From: Pseudoneobacillus rhizosphaerae | GTDB taxonomy: Bacteria > Bacillota > Bacilli > Bacillales > Cytobacillaceae | Assembly: GCF_917563885.1 (NCBI RefSeq) | Contig: NZ_CAKJTG010000027.1 | Coordinates: 1 to 60,714 of the forward strand | Reading direction: 5' to 3' | DNA length: 60,714 nucleotides | Part shown: positions 10,580 to 19,468 of the stretch, one piece after another | Layout: each line of letters begins with the position of its first letter | Numbering within the stretch: position 1 is the first letter of the stretch | Notes under the pieces: model-generated | The model's database searches: none | What the model saw: the letters and a program-made list of their open reading frames with translations, nothing else | Told to the model about the DNA's origin: nothing | Translations under genes and position numbers: made by a program

Positions 10580-12031
10580 ATGTCAAGCGAGGTTCGCGTT
10601 CGTTATGCACCAAGTCCGACGGGACATTTACATATAGGAAATGCACGTACAGCTCTTTTTAACTACTTATATGCACGAAATAAAGGTGGAAAATTCATCA
10701 TTCGAATCGAAGACACCGATAAAAAGAGAAATATTGAAGGCGGAGAAGAAAGTCAACTAAAATATTTAGCTTGGTTGGGTATCGATTGGGATGAAAGTGT
10801 AGATGTTGGCGGAGAGTACGGTCCTTACCGTCAATCGGAACGTAATGATATTTATGAAACATACTACTCTCAACTGTTAGAAGAAGGAAAAGCGTATAAA
10901 TGCTACTGTACTGAAGAAGAACTTGAAGCGGAGCGGGAAGCTCAAATTGAGAAAGGTGAGAACCCTCAATACTCTGGGAAGTGTCGCCATTTAACTACGG
11001 AGCAAAAAGCGGCTTTTGAAGCAGAAGGTCGTTTACCAAGCATTCGCCTTAAAGTCCCGGCTAACAAAATTTACTCTTTTGAAGATATGGTAAAGGGTAA
11101 CGTTTCATTTGAATCTGATGGAATTGGCGACTGGGTAATGGTTAAAAAGGATGGAATTCCAACCTATAATTTCGCCGTTGCCATTGATGATTACTTAATG
11201 AAAATCACCCATGTACTAAGGGGAGATGACCATATTTCTAATACACCGAAGCAATTGATGGTTTATGAAGCTCTTGGCTGGGATGTTCCCCAATTTGGTC
11301 ACATGACTTTAATTGTTAATGAAAGCCGTAAAAAATTAAGTAAGCGTGATGAGAGTATCATTCAATTTATCGAACAATATGAAGAGTTAGGCTATTTGCC
11401 AGAAGCCTTATTTAACTTCATTACGTTATTAGGTTGGTCACCATCGGGTGAGGAAGAGATGTTCACAAAGGAACAATTTATTGAGATTTTTGATGCAAAT
11501 CGTCTTTCAAAATCACCAGCTTTATTCGATAAACAAAAACTTACTTGGATGAATAACCAATACATTAAAAACTTAGATGTAGATAAATTGGTAGAAATAT
11601 CATTACCGCATTTAATCAAATCTGGTCGTCTTCCAGAGAAATTATCTCCAGAGCAAACAAGCTGGGGACGTCAATTAATTGCTTTATTCCAAGAAAAAAT
11701 GAGTTTTGGGGCGGAAATCGTGCCATTAACAGAATTATTTTTCCAGGATGAAGTAAACTATGAAGAAGAAGCAAAAGAAGTATTGGCTGGAGAACAGGTG
11801 CCTGAGGTTCTGCAAGCATTTGCCAATGAGGTCGAATCCCTATCAGATTTTAAAGCAGATGAAATTAAAGCTGCAATGAAAGCTGTTCAAAAATCTACTG
11901 GTCAAAAGGGTAAAAATTTATTTATGCCAATTCGCTCTAAGTTAACAGGTCAAACTCATGGGCCAGACCTGCCTGAGGCTATTTCTCTATTAGGGAAGGA
12001 AAAAGTTCTTGCACGTTTGAGACAATTATAG
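10580..12031 (+). CDS. gltX: Glutamyl-tRNA synthetase
   Basis: Charges tRNA-Glu, and in Bacillus also tRNA-Gln for later amidation by GatCAB. Class I features are HIGN (18-21) in [17 protein letters not shown] and KLSKR (252-256). There are 483 residues when started at ATG 10580, behind GGGAGGA; an upstream TTG at 10562 was rejected because it precedes the Shine-Dalgarno. A weak hairpin plus ATTATTTTTT just before the ribosome site might attenuate it. It is followed by the cysE T-box. Confidence 0.97.
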   Translation: MSSEVRVRYAPSPTGHLHIGNARTALFNYLYARNKGGKFIIRIEDTDKKRNIEGGEESQLKYLAWLGIDWDESVDVGGEYGPYRQSERNDIYETYYSQLLEEGKAYKCYCTEEELEAEREAQIEKGENPQYSGKCRHLTTEQKAAFEAEGRLPSIRLKVPANKIYSFEDMVKGNVSFESDGIGDWVMVKKDGIPTYNFAVAIDDYLMKITHVLRGDDHISNTPKQLMVYEALGWDVPQFGHMTLIVNESRKKLSKRDESIIQFIEQYEELGYLPEALFNFITLLGWSPSGEEEMFTKEQFIEIFDANRLSKSPALFDKQKLTWMNNQYIKNLDVDKLVEISLPHLIKSGRLPEKLSPEQTSWGRQLIALFQEKMSFGAEIVPLTELFFQDEVNYEEEAKEVLAGEQVPEVLQAFANEVESLSDFKADEIKAAMKAVQKSTGQKGKNLFMPIRSKLTGQTHGPDLPEAISLLGKEKVLARLRQL

Positions 12032-12060
12032 TTAACATTTTTAGCGATTTGTAATATAGT
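12032..12060 (+). promoter_or_regulatory. Promoter of the cysE-cysS operon
   Basis: TTAACA (12032-12037) and TATAGT (12055-12060) are separated by 17 bp, immediately after the gltX stop. It would start transcription ~25 bases before the T-box. Confidence 0.65.
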
Positions 12061-12089
12061 AAAAGTATTATAAAAGTATATGTGAAAAT

Positions 12090-12328
12090 GTTGATGAGGA
12101 AGAGTAAGGAAATGAAGCTTATTAGAGAGAACCATCACCGGCTGAAAGTGGTTTAAGTCAATCATTTCTTGAAGTGCCCCTCTGAGTCCCTAATTAAACG
12201 GTTATCCAAGTAAATTAGGGCGGGACCTTCCGTTACAAGGTTTAAGTGAGATGACTTTTTTGTTATCTAATCAGAGTGGAACCGCGCCAATAAAGCGTCT
12301 CTGTCTTCGGACAGGGGCGTTTTTTTAT
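12090..12328 (+). promoter_or_regulatory. T-box leader, probably cysteine-specific
   Basis: The T-box core AGAGTGGAACCGCG (12273-12286) is present and is followed by a terminator: a 10-bp stem (12296-12305 with 12310-12319), loop TTCG and a T run. Upstream sequence fits stem I with an AGTA bulge near 12102. A candidate specifier is TGC at 12175-12177, a Cys codon, which agrees with the downstream cysE and cysS. Uncharged tRNA-Cys should favour the antiterminator and allow read-through. The exact stem I boundaries were not modelled. Confidence 0.93.
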
Positions 12329-12353
12329 TTTTTAAAAAGGAGGGATAAACAGT

Positions 12354-13013
12354 ATGTTTAAAACACTAAAAGAGGATATTGAGGTTGTTTTTGAACAGGA
12401 TCCCGCAGCAAGAACATATCTTGAAGTGATTCTCACTTATTCAGGATTACATGCGATATGGGCACATCGCATTGCTCATCCTTTATATAAACGGAAATTT
12501 TTCTTCATTGCACGTGTAATTTCTCAAATTAGTCGCTTTTTTACCGGAATTGAAATTCATCCTGGAGCCAAAATCGGTCGACGCCTTTTTATTGATCATG
12601 GGATGGGAGTTGTTATTGGAGAAACCTGTGAAATTGGCGATAATGTCACTGTCTTTCAAGGAGTAACACTAGGAGGAACAGGGAAGGAAAAAGGGAAACG
12701 GCACCCAACAATTATGGATAATGCTTTAATTGCGACAGGGGCAAAGGTATTAGGTTCGATTACCGTTGGAGAGAATTCTAAGATAGGAGCTGGTTCAGTC
12801 GTATTGAAGGATGTTCCGCCTAATTCCACAGTTGTTGGTATTCCCGGCCGAGTAGTGATACAGGATGGAATCCGGATTGGTAAGGATCTAGATCATTGCG
12901 ACCTGCCAGATCCAATTAATGACCGATTAAAAGAATTAGAATTAGAGATTGAAAAATTAAAAATAGAACTAAAGGGAGCAACCCTTGAAAGGAGCAAAGT
13001 AAGTGGCCATTAA
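12354..13013 (+). CDS. cysE: Serine O-acetyltransferase
   Basis: Converts serine and acetyl-CoA to O-acetylserine, the first committed step of cysteine synthesis. The 219 residues begin with an alpha-helical domain containing [14 protein letters not shown], then a left-handed beta-helix of hexapeptide repeats with [21 protein letters not shown] and [12 protein letters not shown]. It is first gene after the T-box, 26 bases downstream of the terminator, with AAAGGAGGG as Shine-Dalgarno. It overlaps cysS by 11 bases. Confidence 0.96.
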   Translation: MFKTLKEDIEVVFEQDPAARTYLEVILTYSGLHAIWAHRIAHPLYKRKFFFIARVISQISRFFTGIEIHPGAKIGRRLFIDHGMGVVIGETCEIGDNVTVFQGVTLGGTGKEKGKRHPTIMDNALIATGAKVLGSITVGENSKIGAGSVVLKDVPPNSTVVGIPGRVVIQDGIRIGKDLDHCDLPDPINDRLKELELEIEKLKIELKGATLERSKVSGH

Positions 13014-14403
13014 AATTTATAATACATTAACTAGAAAAAAAGAAGAGTTTGTCCCACTAGAAGAAGGAAAGGTAAAAATGTATGTATGTGGACCTACTGT
13101 ATATAACTATATCCATATAGGCAATGCAAGACCTGCCATTGTCTTTGATACAGTAAGAAGGTATTTTGAATTCAGAGGCTACGACATAAAGTTCATCTCT
13201 AATTTTACCGATGTAGATGATAAACTTATTCGTGCGGCTAATGAGTTAGGATCAGATGTCCCAACAATTGCAGAACGTTTTATCAATGCATACCATGAAG
13301 ATGTTTCAGCTTTAGGATGCAAAAGAGCTGATGCACACCCAAGAGTAATGGAAAGTATCGATATCATTATAGAGTTTATTAGTAAATTAATTGAGAAAGA
13401 TTTTGCCTATGAGTCTGAAGGAGATGTATATTTTCGCACTCGGAAATTCGAAGGCTACGGAAAACTTTCACATCAATCTGTAGATGATCTTAGACTTGGA
13501 GCGCGTATTGAAGTTGGTGAGAAAAAACAAGATGCCTTAGATTTTGCACTTTGGAAGGCGGCAAAAGAAGGTGAGATTTCATGGGAAAGTCCGTGGGGTA
13601 AGGGGCGGCCAGGTTGGCATATTGAATGCTCGGCAATGGCTAAGAAATACTTAGGAGATACAATCGATATCCATGCAGGAGGTCAAGATTTAACCTTCCC
13701 ACATCATGAAAATGAAATTGCTCAATCGGAGGCTTTCTCAGGTAAGCAATTTGCTCGTTATTGGATGCATAATGGATATATTAATATTGATAATGAAAAA
13801 ATGTCAAAATCACTAGGAAACTTTGTCTTAGTGCACGATATTATTAAAATGCATAACCCACAGGTATTAAGATTTTTCATGCTATCTGTCCATTATCGTA
13901 ACCCTATTAACTATAGTGAAGAGCTTTTGGAGAATACAGCAGCTGCTTTTGATCGAATCAAAACTTCTTATGAAAACTTAAAGCATCGCCGTGAAATGAG
14001 TGTTAACCTAAATGAACAAAAACAAGAATGGCTAGAAAAAATTGCAGCTTTAAGAAATGAGTTTATTGATGCGATGGACGATGATTTCAATACAGCCAAT
14101 GCCGTTTCCGTTTTATTTGAGCTTTCCAAACAAGCCAATTATTATTTATTAGAAAAAAATACATCAATTGAAGTGATTGACGCTTTCTTAAAGGAAATGG
14201 ATGAGTTGGTTACGGTTTTAGGTTTAACCCTTAAAGACGAAGAGCTTCTAGATGAGGACATCGAAGAACTCATTCAAAAGAGAATTGAGGCAAGAAAAAA
14301 TCGAGACTTCCAGTTATCTGATCAAATTCGCGATCAATTAAAAGAAATGAATATCATTTTGGAAGACACGCCTCAAGGCACACGCTGGAAAAGAGGCTTC
14401 TAG
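13003..14403 (+). CDS. cysS: Cysteinyl-tRNA synthetase
   Basis: Class I synthetase that charges tRNA-Cys. The 466 residues show HIGN (38-41), KMSKS (266-270) and the zinc ligands C29, C209, H234 and E238, which give cysteine selectivity. The start is GTG inside the end of cysE behind AAAGGAG, giving 11 bases of overlap. The T-box upstream controls both the enzyme making cysteine precursor and the one using cysteine. The mrnC ATG follows its stop directly. Confidence 0.97.
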   Translation: MAIKIYNTLTRKKEEFVPLEEGKVKMYVCGPTVYNYIHIGNARPAIVFDTVRRYFEFRGYDIKFISNFTDVDDKLIRAANELGSDVPTIAERFINAYHEDVSALGCKRADAHPRVMESIDIIIEFISKLIEKDFAYESEGDVYFRTRKFEGYGKLSHQSVDDLRLGARIEVGEKKQDALDFALWKAAKEGEISWESPWGKGRPGWHIECSAMAKKYLGDTIDIHAGGQDLTFPHHENEIAQSEAFSGKQFARYWMHNGYINIDNEKMSKSLGNFVLVHDIIKMHNPQVLRFFMLSVHYRNPINYSEELLENTAAAFDRIKTSYENLKHRREMSVNLNEQKQEWLEKIAALRNEFIDAMDDDFNTANAVSVLFELSKQANYYLLEKNTSIEVIDAFLKEMDELVTVLGLTLKDEELLDEDIEELIQKRIEARKNRDFQLSDQIRDQLKEMNIILEDTPQGTRWKRGF

Positions 14404-14832
14404 ATGCTTCCTTATGAACAAGAATTAGATGAAAAACAGTTAAATAGTTTAGCACTTGCCTATATGGGTGATGCGGTCTTTGAAATTTACGTCCGTCATC
14501 ACCTCTTACAGGCTGGGCAGGTGAAGCCTAATCAGTTACATAAGGAAGCAACTAAATATGTTTCAGCAAAGGCACAAGCAAGTATTCTGTTTCATTTTAT
14601 TGACCTGGGTATATTAACAGAATATGAAATGGCGGTTGCGAAACGTGGTCGTAACGCTAAATCAGGCTCTGTACCGAAAAATACAGATGTTCAAACCTAT
14701 CGCTATGGCACCGCCTTTGAGGCCTTGATTGGATATTTATATTTATCAAAAAATGAAGCTCGATTAGAAGAAATTATCGGTATCAGTTTAGTGTTTATTG
14801 AAAACAAGGAAGGAGGAATTATTCATGAGTGA
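14404..14832 (+). CDS. mrnC: Mini-ribonuclease III
   Basis: RNase III-family nuclease lacking the dsRNA-binding domain; in B. subtilis it matures 23S rRNA ends. The 142-residue protein is essentially one RNase III domain, with the signature [12 protein letters not shown] (D23, E27). The ATG abuts the cysS stop, so translation is probably coupled; no separate strong Shine-Dalgarno is needed. It overlaps the rlmB start by 8 bases. Confidence 0.95.
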   Translation: MLPYEQELDEKQLNSLALAYMGDAVFEIYVRHHLLQAGQVKPNQLHKEATKYVSAKAQASILFHFIDLGILTEYEMAVAKRGRNAKSGSVPKNTDVQTYRYGTAFEALIGYLYLSKNEARLEEIIGISLVFIENKEGGIIHE

Positions 14833-15568
14833 AGATCACATAATTGGTAAAAACACCGTATTAGAAGCATTAAAATCAGGTCGAGATATTAATAAAATAT
14901 TTATCTTAGAAGGTTTACAAAAAGGGGCAATGGCACAAATTGCTCATTTAGCAAATGAAAACAAAGTATTAGTTCAATTAGTACCTAAGAAGAAGCTTGA
15001 TCAAATGAGTGATGGTAACCATCAAGGAGTCATTGCTAGTGTAGCTGCTTATCAATATTCTGAGTTGGATGATTTATACAAAATGGCTGAAAAAAGAAAT
15101 GAACCACCTTTTTTCCTTATCTTAGATGAAATAGAAGACCCTCATAATCTAGGGTCGATTATGAGAACAGCAGATGCAGTAGGTGCACATGGAATCATTA
15201 TTCCGAAACGTCGTGCGGTTGGCTTAACAGCAACTGTGGCAAAGGTTTCAACAGGTGCGATTGAATATATACCTGTAGTTAGGGTTACGAATATAGCCCA
15301 AACCATCGATGAGTTGAAAGAACGGGGTCTGTGGATAGCTGGTACTGACGCAAAGGGAAGTCAAGATTATCGAAAGCTTGATGGAGCAATGCCACTCGGC
15401 CTTGTTATTGGTAGCGAAGGTAAAGGCATGGGCCGCCTAATTCGAGAAAAATGTGATTTTCTTTTTCATCTCCCAATGGTAGGCCATGTTACTTCGTTAA
15501 ATGCATCAGTAGCGGCAGCTATTCTAATGTATGAGGTTTACCGAAAAAGACACTCACTTGAGGGATAG
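14825..15568 (+). CDS. rlmB: 23S rRNA 2'-O-ribose methyltransferase RlmB
   Basis: SPOUT (SpoU/TrmH) methyltransferase predicted to methylate the G at E. coli position 2251 of 23S rRNA. The 247 residues comprise an N-terminal substrate-binding part ([15 protein letters not shown]) and the knotted catalytic domain with [28 protein letters not shown] and [16 protein letters not shown] 14825 was chosen because AAGGAGGA lies eight bases upstream; a TTG at 14798 lies before it. It is B. subtilis YacO by order and sequence. Confidence 0.95.
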   Translation: MSEDHIIGKNTVLEALKSGRDINKIFILEGLQKGAMAQIAHLANENKVLVQLVPKKKLDQMSDGNHQGVIASVAAYQYSELDDLYKMAEKRNEPPFFLILDEIEDPHNLGSIMRTADAVGAHGIIIPKRRAVGLTATVAKVSTGAIEYIPVVRVTNIAQTIDELKERGLWIAGTDAKGSQDYRKLDGAMPLGLVIGSEGKGMGRLIREKCDFLFHLPMVGHVTSLNASVAAAILMYEVYRKRHSLEG

Positions 15569-15570
15569 GT

Positions 15571-16080
15571 ATGGATATCCTCCTAGTTGATGGATATAAC
15601 ATTATCGGAGCTTGGGCAGAGCTACGGGCTTTAAAGGAGAAGGATTTACCAGCTGCGAGGGATCGTTTAGTAGAAATGATGGCAGACTATCAAGCATTTA
15701 CAGGGTATCGTGTCATCATTGTTTTCGACGCTCATTATGTCAAAGGCACGGAAAAAAAATATCATAACTTCAAGATAGAAACTATTTTTACGAAAGAGAA
15801 CGAATCAGCTGACGAACGTATTGAAAAGCTGGCAATTCAATTAAATAATCGAAAAACACAAATTCACGTTGCCACCTCTGATTTTACAGAACAATGGTCT
15901 ATATTTGGACAAGGAGCGTTAAGAAAGTCGGCGCGGGAATTATTTATTGAGGTCCAAGGAATTGATAATAAAATTGAAAAAAGTGTTCAGAAAATTCAGG
16001 AGCAGCGCCCTTTAACGAAAATAAGGCTAAGTTCAGAAGTGGCAGAAATTTTTGAAAAATGGCGCAGAGGAGAGCACTGA
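15571..16080 (+). CDS. rae1: Ribosome-dependent mRNA endonuclease Rae1 (NYN domain)
   Basis: YacP/Rae1 family nuclease, known in B. subtilis to cut mRNA in the ribosomal A site. The 169-residue single NYN (PIN-like) domain starts with MDILLVDGYNIIGAW and has acidic residues in IVFDAHY and ATSDFTEQW that would bind metal. It starts two bases after the rlmB stop and closes the cysE-cysS operon. The sigH promoter starts five bases past its stop. Confidence 0.93.
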   Translation: MDILLVDGYNIIGAWAELRALKEKDLPAARDRLVEMMADYQAFTGYRVIIVFDAHYVKGTEKKYHNFKIETIFTKENESADERIEKLAIQLNNRKTQIHVATSDFTEQWSIFGQGALRKSARELFIEVQGIDNKIEKSVQKIQEQRPLTKIRLSSEVAEIFEKWRRGEH

Positions 16081-16085
16081 CTCCC

Positions 16086-16115
16086 TTGACGCTTGGAAAA
16101 ACCCTACTGTATAAT
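16086..16115 (+). promoter_or_regulatory. Sigma-A promoter of sigH
   Basis: TTGACG (16086-16091) and a perfect TATAAT (16110-16115) are separated by 18 bp, 37 bases before the sigH start. In B. subtilis this promoter is repressed by AbrB; no specific AbrB site can be read from sequence. Confidence 0.85.
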
Positions 16116-16152
16116 ATTCCTATCTATGCTTGTACGATTGGAGGGATCTATT

Positions 16153-16803
16153 GTGACTGTCGACTTAAGAACAAAAATCAACGATACATACACCCACCTA
16201 GAAGACGAAGAAATCGTTGATTTGGTCCACAAAGGTGAAAGCGAAGCGTTAGATTACCTCATACATAAGTATCGTAATTTTGTTCGTGCAAAAGCTAGGT
16301 CATACTTTCTGATCGGTGCGGATAAAGAGGATATTGTACAGGAAGGAATGATCGGGTTATATAAGGCTATACGCGACTTTAAAGAGGACAAGTTAACCTC
16401 GTTTAAAGCGTTTGCAGAGCTCTGTATCACAAGGCAAATTATTACAGCAATTAAAACAGCAACAAGACAAAAGCATATTCCGCTTAACTCTTACGTCTCT
16501 CTGGATAAGCCAATTTATGATGAAGAGTCAGACCGTACTTTAATGGATGTGATTTCTGGAGCAAAAGTGTTAGACCCAGAAGAATTAATCATTAGTCAGG
16601 AAGAATTTGACCAAATTGAATTTAAGATGGCAGAACTACTAAGTGATTTAGAGAGAAAAGTATTAGCTCTTTATTTAGATGGCCAATCATATCAAGAAAT
16701 TTCAGAAGAGTTAAACAGGCATGTCAAATCCATAGATAATGCTTTGCAGCGCGTAAAGCGAAAGTTGGAGAGATATTTAGAGATTCGGGAGTTCTCCTTG
16801 TAA
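16153..16803 (+). CDS. sigH: RNA polymerase sigma factor SigH
   Basis: Alternative sigma factor for early sporulation and competence genes. The 216 residues contain region 2 (RNFVRAKARSYFLIGADKED, IVQEGMIGLYKAIRDF) and region 4 (LSDLERKVLALYLDGQSYQE, then a helix-turn-helix ending NALQRVKRKLERYLE). The GTG at 16153 follows GGAGGGA by six bases; the longer TTG-started frame from 16093 would begin inside the promoter and is rejected. It stands as a separate unit between rae1 and rpmG. Confidence 0.97.
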   Translation: MTVDLRTKINDTYTHLEDEEIVDLVHKGESEALDYLIHKYRNFVRAKARSYFLIGADKEDIVQEGMIGLYKAIRDFKEDKLTSFKAFAELCITRQIITAIKTATRQKHIPLNSYVSLDKPIYDEESDRTLMDVISGAKVLDPEELIISQEEFDQIEFKMAELLSDLERKVLALYLDGQSYQEISEELNRHVKSIDNALQRVKRKLERYLEIREFSL

Positions 16804-16863
16804 TACAACTCCAACTCCAAGGCATTGGTTATGTTTTGTGCTTTTAAAATATTGTGACGATTG

Positions 16864-16906
16864 TTGACATCCTCTAGGTACCATGTTACATTTTTAAGGA
16901 TATAAT
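16864..16906 (+). promoter_or_regulatory. Promoter region of rpmG-secE
   Basis: A perfect TTGACA (16864-16869) is 17 bp from TACATT (16887-16892), and a perfect TATAAT lies further on (16901-16906) but has no good -35. A sigma-A promoter for rpmG is likely, yet which -10 is used is undecided. Confidence 0.55.
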
Positions 16907-16930
16907 GATAGACTTTAGTAGGTGTCAAAG

Positions 16931-17080
16931 ATGAATAAAAAAATCGTTCTTGCCTGTGAGGATTGTGGCTCCCGTAATTATACAACTCAGAGTAACAAGG
17001 AAACGCAGTCAGCAAGACTTGAATTAAAAAAGTTTTGTAAGGTTTGTAATCAACATAGTATCCATCGTGAAACAAAGTAA
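16931..17080 (+). CDS. rpmG: 50S ribosomal protein L33, zinc-binding type
   Basis: A 49-residue L33 with two CxxC pairs, CEDC (9-12) and CKVC (36-39), so it is the zinc-binding form. It starts [17 protein letters not shown]. This is the sigH-secE position of rpmGB, which is known to be a frameshifted pseudogene in B. subtilis 168; here the frame is intact. The Shine-Dalgarno is weak (TAGGTGTC). secE starts 48 bases later. Confidence 0.95.
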   Translation: MNKKIVLACEDCGSRNYTTQSNKETQSARLELKKFCKVCNQHSIHRETK

Positions 17081-17128
17081 GTATATAGATAAGGTAATCC
17101 TTGTATTCCGATAGTTGGGGGTAAAGAA

Positions 17129-17311
17129 ATGCAATTTATAATCGGTTTTTTACGTGATACTGTTCGAGAAATGAAAAAGGTTAGCTGGCCAAAACGTAAG
17201 GAGTTAACTCGTTATACGATTACAGTTATGGCTACCGTTACTTTTTTCGCTATCTTTTTTGCTGTTATCGATTTAGGGATTTCAGAGCTAATTCGACTAG
17301 TTCTTGAATAA
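17129..17311 (+). CDS. secE: Preprotein translocase subunit SecE
   Basis: Essential small subunit that clamps SecY in the membrane. The 60-residue single-span form is typical of Firmicutes: an amphipathic N-terminal helix with the conserved KVSWPKRKEL, then one membrane segment at about 32-53. Shine-Dalgarno GGGGGTAAAG precedes the ATG. It is followed by a promoter and terminator before nusG, so nusG may be partly uncoupled. Confidence 0.96.
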   Translation: MQFIIGFLRDTVREMKKVSWPKRKELTRYTITVMATVTFFAIFFAVIDLGISELIRLVLE

Positions 17312-17334
17312 CTCCTGGTAGGTTATGGTATAAT
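17304..17334 (+). promoter_or_regulatory. Possible extended -10 promoter of nusG
   Basis: A perfect TATAAT (17329-17334) is preceded by TGG, the extended -10 element. TTGAAT (17304-17309) is 19 bp upstream, overlapping the end of secE. The start would be near 17341, just before the terminator hairpin. Confidence 0.55.
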
Positions 17335-17357
17335 GGAAATGAAAGAAACACTCTTGT

Positions 17358-17382
17358 AAAAACCCGTTTAGCGGGTTTTTTA
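17358..17382 (+). terminator. Terminator between secE and nusG
   Basis: A 9-bp stem AAAAACCCG/CGGGTTTTT with loop TTTAG runs into T residues. It ends the rpmG-secE message. Because it starts only ~18 bases after the predicted nusG start, it could also act on very short nusG transcripts. Confidence 0.85.
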
Positions 17383-17426
17383 ATTTGGCTTAAAAAATTT
17401 TAAAATAAAGTACTCAGATGTAACTT

Positions 17427-17459
17427 AAGGGAGGGAAAGGACGTTTAAGTCCTCTAACA
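17427..17459 (+). promoter_or_regulatory. nusG ribosome-binding region with a hairpin between Shine-Dalgarno and ATG
   Basis: The only Shine-Dalgarno-like run, AAGGGAGGGAAAGG (17427-17440), is about 20 bases from the ATG, too far for normal use. A small hairpin AGGAC/GTCCT (17438-17442 with 17449-17453) lies between and would bring the site to a normal distance when folded. No other start codon occurs in frame back to the stop at 17421. Confidence 0.6.
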
Positions 17460-17993
17460 ATGGAAAAGAATTGGTATGTTGTTCATACGTATTCAGGGTA
17501 TGAGAACAAAGTAAAAGCAAATCTAGAAAAACGCGTTGAGTCAATGGCGATGCAAGATAAAATATTTCGGGTAGTTGTGCCTGAAGAAGAAGAAACAGAT
17601 TTCAAAAATGGAAAAAAGAAAATAGTAAAAAGAAAAGTATTTCCTGGTTATGTACTAGTTGAAATCGTCATGACAGATGATTCATGGTATGTGGTTAGAA
17701 ATACTCCAGGAGTTACTGGGTTTGTAGGATCAGCAGGTTCTGGTTCAAAACCAACTCCACTTTTACCAGAAGAAGTTGCGTTTATATTAAAACGTATGGG
17801 TGTTGATGAAAAACGAGTGGACTATGACTTTGAATTAGGTGAGACAGTTCAAGTTAAAGAAGGTCCGTTCGCAAACTTCACAGGTACGATTGAAGAGATG
17901 GATAAAGACAAGTCTAAGCTTAAGGTTTTAGTTAATATGTTCGGCCGTGATACCCCGGTAGAACTTGATTTTACACAAATTGAAAAAATATAA
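17460..17993 (+). CDS. nusG: Transcription elongation factor NusG
   Basis: Binds RNA polymerase and modulates pausing and termination. The 177 residues comprise the NGN domain (MEKNWYVVHTYSGYENKVKA, FPGYVLVEI, RNTPGVTGFVG) and a C-terminal KOW domain (about 125-175) with VKEGPFANFTGTIEEMD. The ATG is the only possible start in this frame; see the hairpin spacing noted upstream. It has its own likely promoter and lies before rplK as usual. Confidence 0.97.
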   Translation: MEKNWYVVHTYSGYENKVKANLEKRVESMAMQDKIFRVVVPEEEETDFKNGKKKIVKRKVFPGYVLVEIVMTDDSWYVVRNTPGVTGFVGSAGSGSKPTPLLPEEVAFILKRMGVDEKRVDYDFELGETVQVKEGPFANFTGTIEEMDKDKSKLKVLVNMFGRDTPVELDFTQIEKI

Positions 17994-18004
17994 AACGAAA
18001 AAAC

Positions 18005-18033
18005 TTGAAATCATGTTTGAAAAGTGGTAATAT
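18005..18033 (+). promoter_or_regulatory. Promoter of rplK-rplA
   Basis: TTGAAA (18005-18010) and TAATAT (18028-18033) are 17 bp apart, with a TGG extended -10. The start would be near 18040, giving a ~125-base leader that includes the L1-like site. Confidence 0.8.
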
Positions 18034-18111
18034 TTCATAGGTCAGTATGTCTCAGAAATGGGACGGGACAAAATTGTAAGTTCTTTATTTTCACATAAAG
18101 AAATTTGTTGA

Positions 18112-18138
18112 GTGGGAGGGTAAATACCCTATTACCAC
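18112..18138 (+). promoter_or_regulatory. Putative L1-binding r-leader site before rplK
   Basis: GTGG (18112-18115) pairs with CCAC (18135-18138), enclosing GA, a small hairpin (GGGT/ACCC) and an ATTA side. The GTGGGAG...TACCAC pattern copies the L1 site of 23S rRNA. L1 binding here is known to repress L11-L1 translation in E. coli, so the same is inferred. Confidence 0.75.
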
Positions 18139-18165
18139 ATCACGGACTTTAAGGAGGTGTGTCTC

Positions 18166-18591
18166 GTGGCTAAAAAAGTAATTAAAGTTGTTAAATTACA
18201 AATCCCTGCTGGAAAAGCTAATCCAGCGCCACCGGTTGGTCCTGCATTAGGTCAAGCAGGTGTTAATATCATGGGATTCTGTAAGGAGTTCAACGCTCGT
18301 ACAGCTGATCAAGCTGGTTTAATCATTCCTGTTGAAATCACGGTATTTGAAGACCGTTCATTTACATTTATTACGAAAACTCCTCCTGCTGCAGTTCTTT
18401 TAAAAGTAGCAGCTGGAATCCAGTCTGGTTCTGGTCAACCAAACCGTAATAAAGTAGCAACAGTTAAACGTAATACTGTACGCGAGATTGCGGAACAGAA
18501 AATGCCTGATCTTAACGCAGCTAGTGTAGAAGCGGCTATGCGTATGGTTGAAGGTACTGCTCGCAGCATGGGTATCGTAATCGAAGATTAA
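18166..18591 (+). CDS. rplK: 50S ribosomal protein L11
   Basis: Binds 23S helices 43-44 at the GTPase-associated centre and contacts EF-G and RelA. The 141 residues start [19 protein letters not shown] after a GTG start, and the [13 protein letters not shown] loop is intact. GTG 18166 lies eight bases after AAGGAGGTG; the longer frame from 18157 begins within the Shine-Dalgarno. It is co-transcribed with rplA and preceded by an L1-like leader site. Confidence 0.97.
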   Translation: MAKKVIKVVKLQIPAGKANPAPPVGPALGQAGVNIMGFCKEFNARTADQAGLIIPVEITVFEDRSFTFITKTPPAAVLLKVAAGIQSGSGQPNRNKVATVKRNTVREIAEQKMPDLNAASVEAAMRMVEGTARSMGIVIED

Positions 18592-18656
18592 TCCATGTAG
18601 AAATGATTGTCTGGGGTTGTGGGGTCGAATTAAGTTTCACTCTGCAACCTTTATTC

Positions 18657-18682
18657 GTGGGAGAATAATTCGTTAATACCAC
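18657..18682 (+). promoter_or_regulatory. Second putative L1-binding site, before rplA
   Basis: GTGGGAG (18657-18663) and ATACCAC (18676-18682) flank a tiny GAA/TTC hairpin. The arrangement is like the site before rplK and like the 23S L1 region. It ends 19 bases before the rplA start, so bound L1 could block ribosome entry. Confidence 0.7.
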
Positions 18683-18701
18683 AATCTAGGAGGATTTTAA
18701 A

Positions 18702-19400
18702 ATGGCTAAAAAAGGTAAAAAGTATTTAGAAGCTGTAAAGCTTGTAGATCGTACAAAAGCTTATCCAATTGCTGAAGCAATTGAACTTGCAAAGAAAACA
18801 AACTTTGCTAAATTCGATGCAACGTTAGAAGTAGCTTTCCGTTTAGGAGTAGACCCTAAGAAAGCTGACCAACAAATCCGTGGAGCAGTTGTGCTTCCAA
18901 ACGGAACTGGTAAAGTTCAACGTGTATTAGTATTCGCTAAAGGTGAAAAAGTGAAAGAAGCAGAAGCTGCTGGTGCAGATTATGTGGGCGATGCTGAATT
19001 CATCACAAAAATCCAACAAGGTTGGTTTGAGTTCGACGTTATCGTTGCAACTCCTGACATGATGGGTGAAGTTGGTAAATTAGGACGCGTATTAGGACCA
19101 AAAGGTTTAATGCCAAACCCTAAAACAGGAACAGTTACATTTGATGTAACTAAAGCTGTTAACGAAATTAAAGCTGGTAAAGTTGAATACCGTGTTGACA
19201 AAGCTGGAAATATCCACGTGCCAATCGGAAAATCATCTTTCGAAAACGAAAAGCTTGTTGAAAACTTCAGCACTGTTTTTGAAACTATGCTTAAAGCGAA
19301 GCCTTCAGCTGCAAAAGGAACATATATGAAGAACGTAACAGTTGCTTCTACTATGGGACCTGGTGTGAAAGTGGATCCTTCAACTGTAACAGTAAAATAA
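18702..19400 (+). CDS. rplA: 50S ribosomal protein L1
   Basis: L1-stalk protein that helps tRNA leave the E site and acts as translational repressor of its own operon in well-studied bacteria. The 232 residues show the family motif [17 protein letters not shown] and [17 protein letters not shown]. The ATG follows TAGGAGG. Its leader holds a likely L1 target. The rplJ transcription unit starts downstream with its own consensus promoter. Confidence 0.97.
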   Translation: MAKKGKKYLEAVKLVDRTKAYPIAEAIELAKKTNFAKFDATLEVAFRLGVDPKKADQQIRGAVVLPNGTGKVQRVLVFAKGEKVKEAEAAGADYVGDAEFITKIQQGWFEFDVIVATPDMMGEVGKLGRVLGPKGLMPNPKTGTVTFDVTKAVNEIKAGKVEYRVDKAGNIHVPIGKSSFENEKLVENFSTVFETMLKAKPSAAKGTYMKNVTVASTMGPGVKVDPSTVTVK

Positions 19401-19433
19401 TATTGGTTTTTTAAAAAAGCCAAAAACAACCAA

Positions 19434-19462
19434 TTGACAATGATATAACAGCAATATATAAT
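19434..19462 (+). promoter_or_regulatory. Consensus promoter of rplJ-rplL
   Basis: Perfect TTGACA (19434-19439) and perfect TATAAT (19457-19462) are separated by 17 bp. ATTGGTT/AACCAAT inverted arms (19402-19408 with 19428-19434) lie just upstream and touch the -35. Confidence 0.92.
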
Positions 19463-19468
19463 CATATA

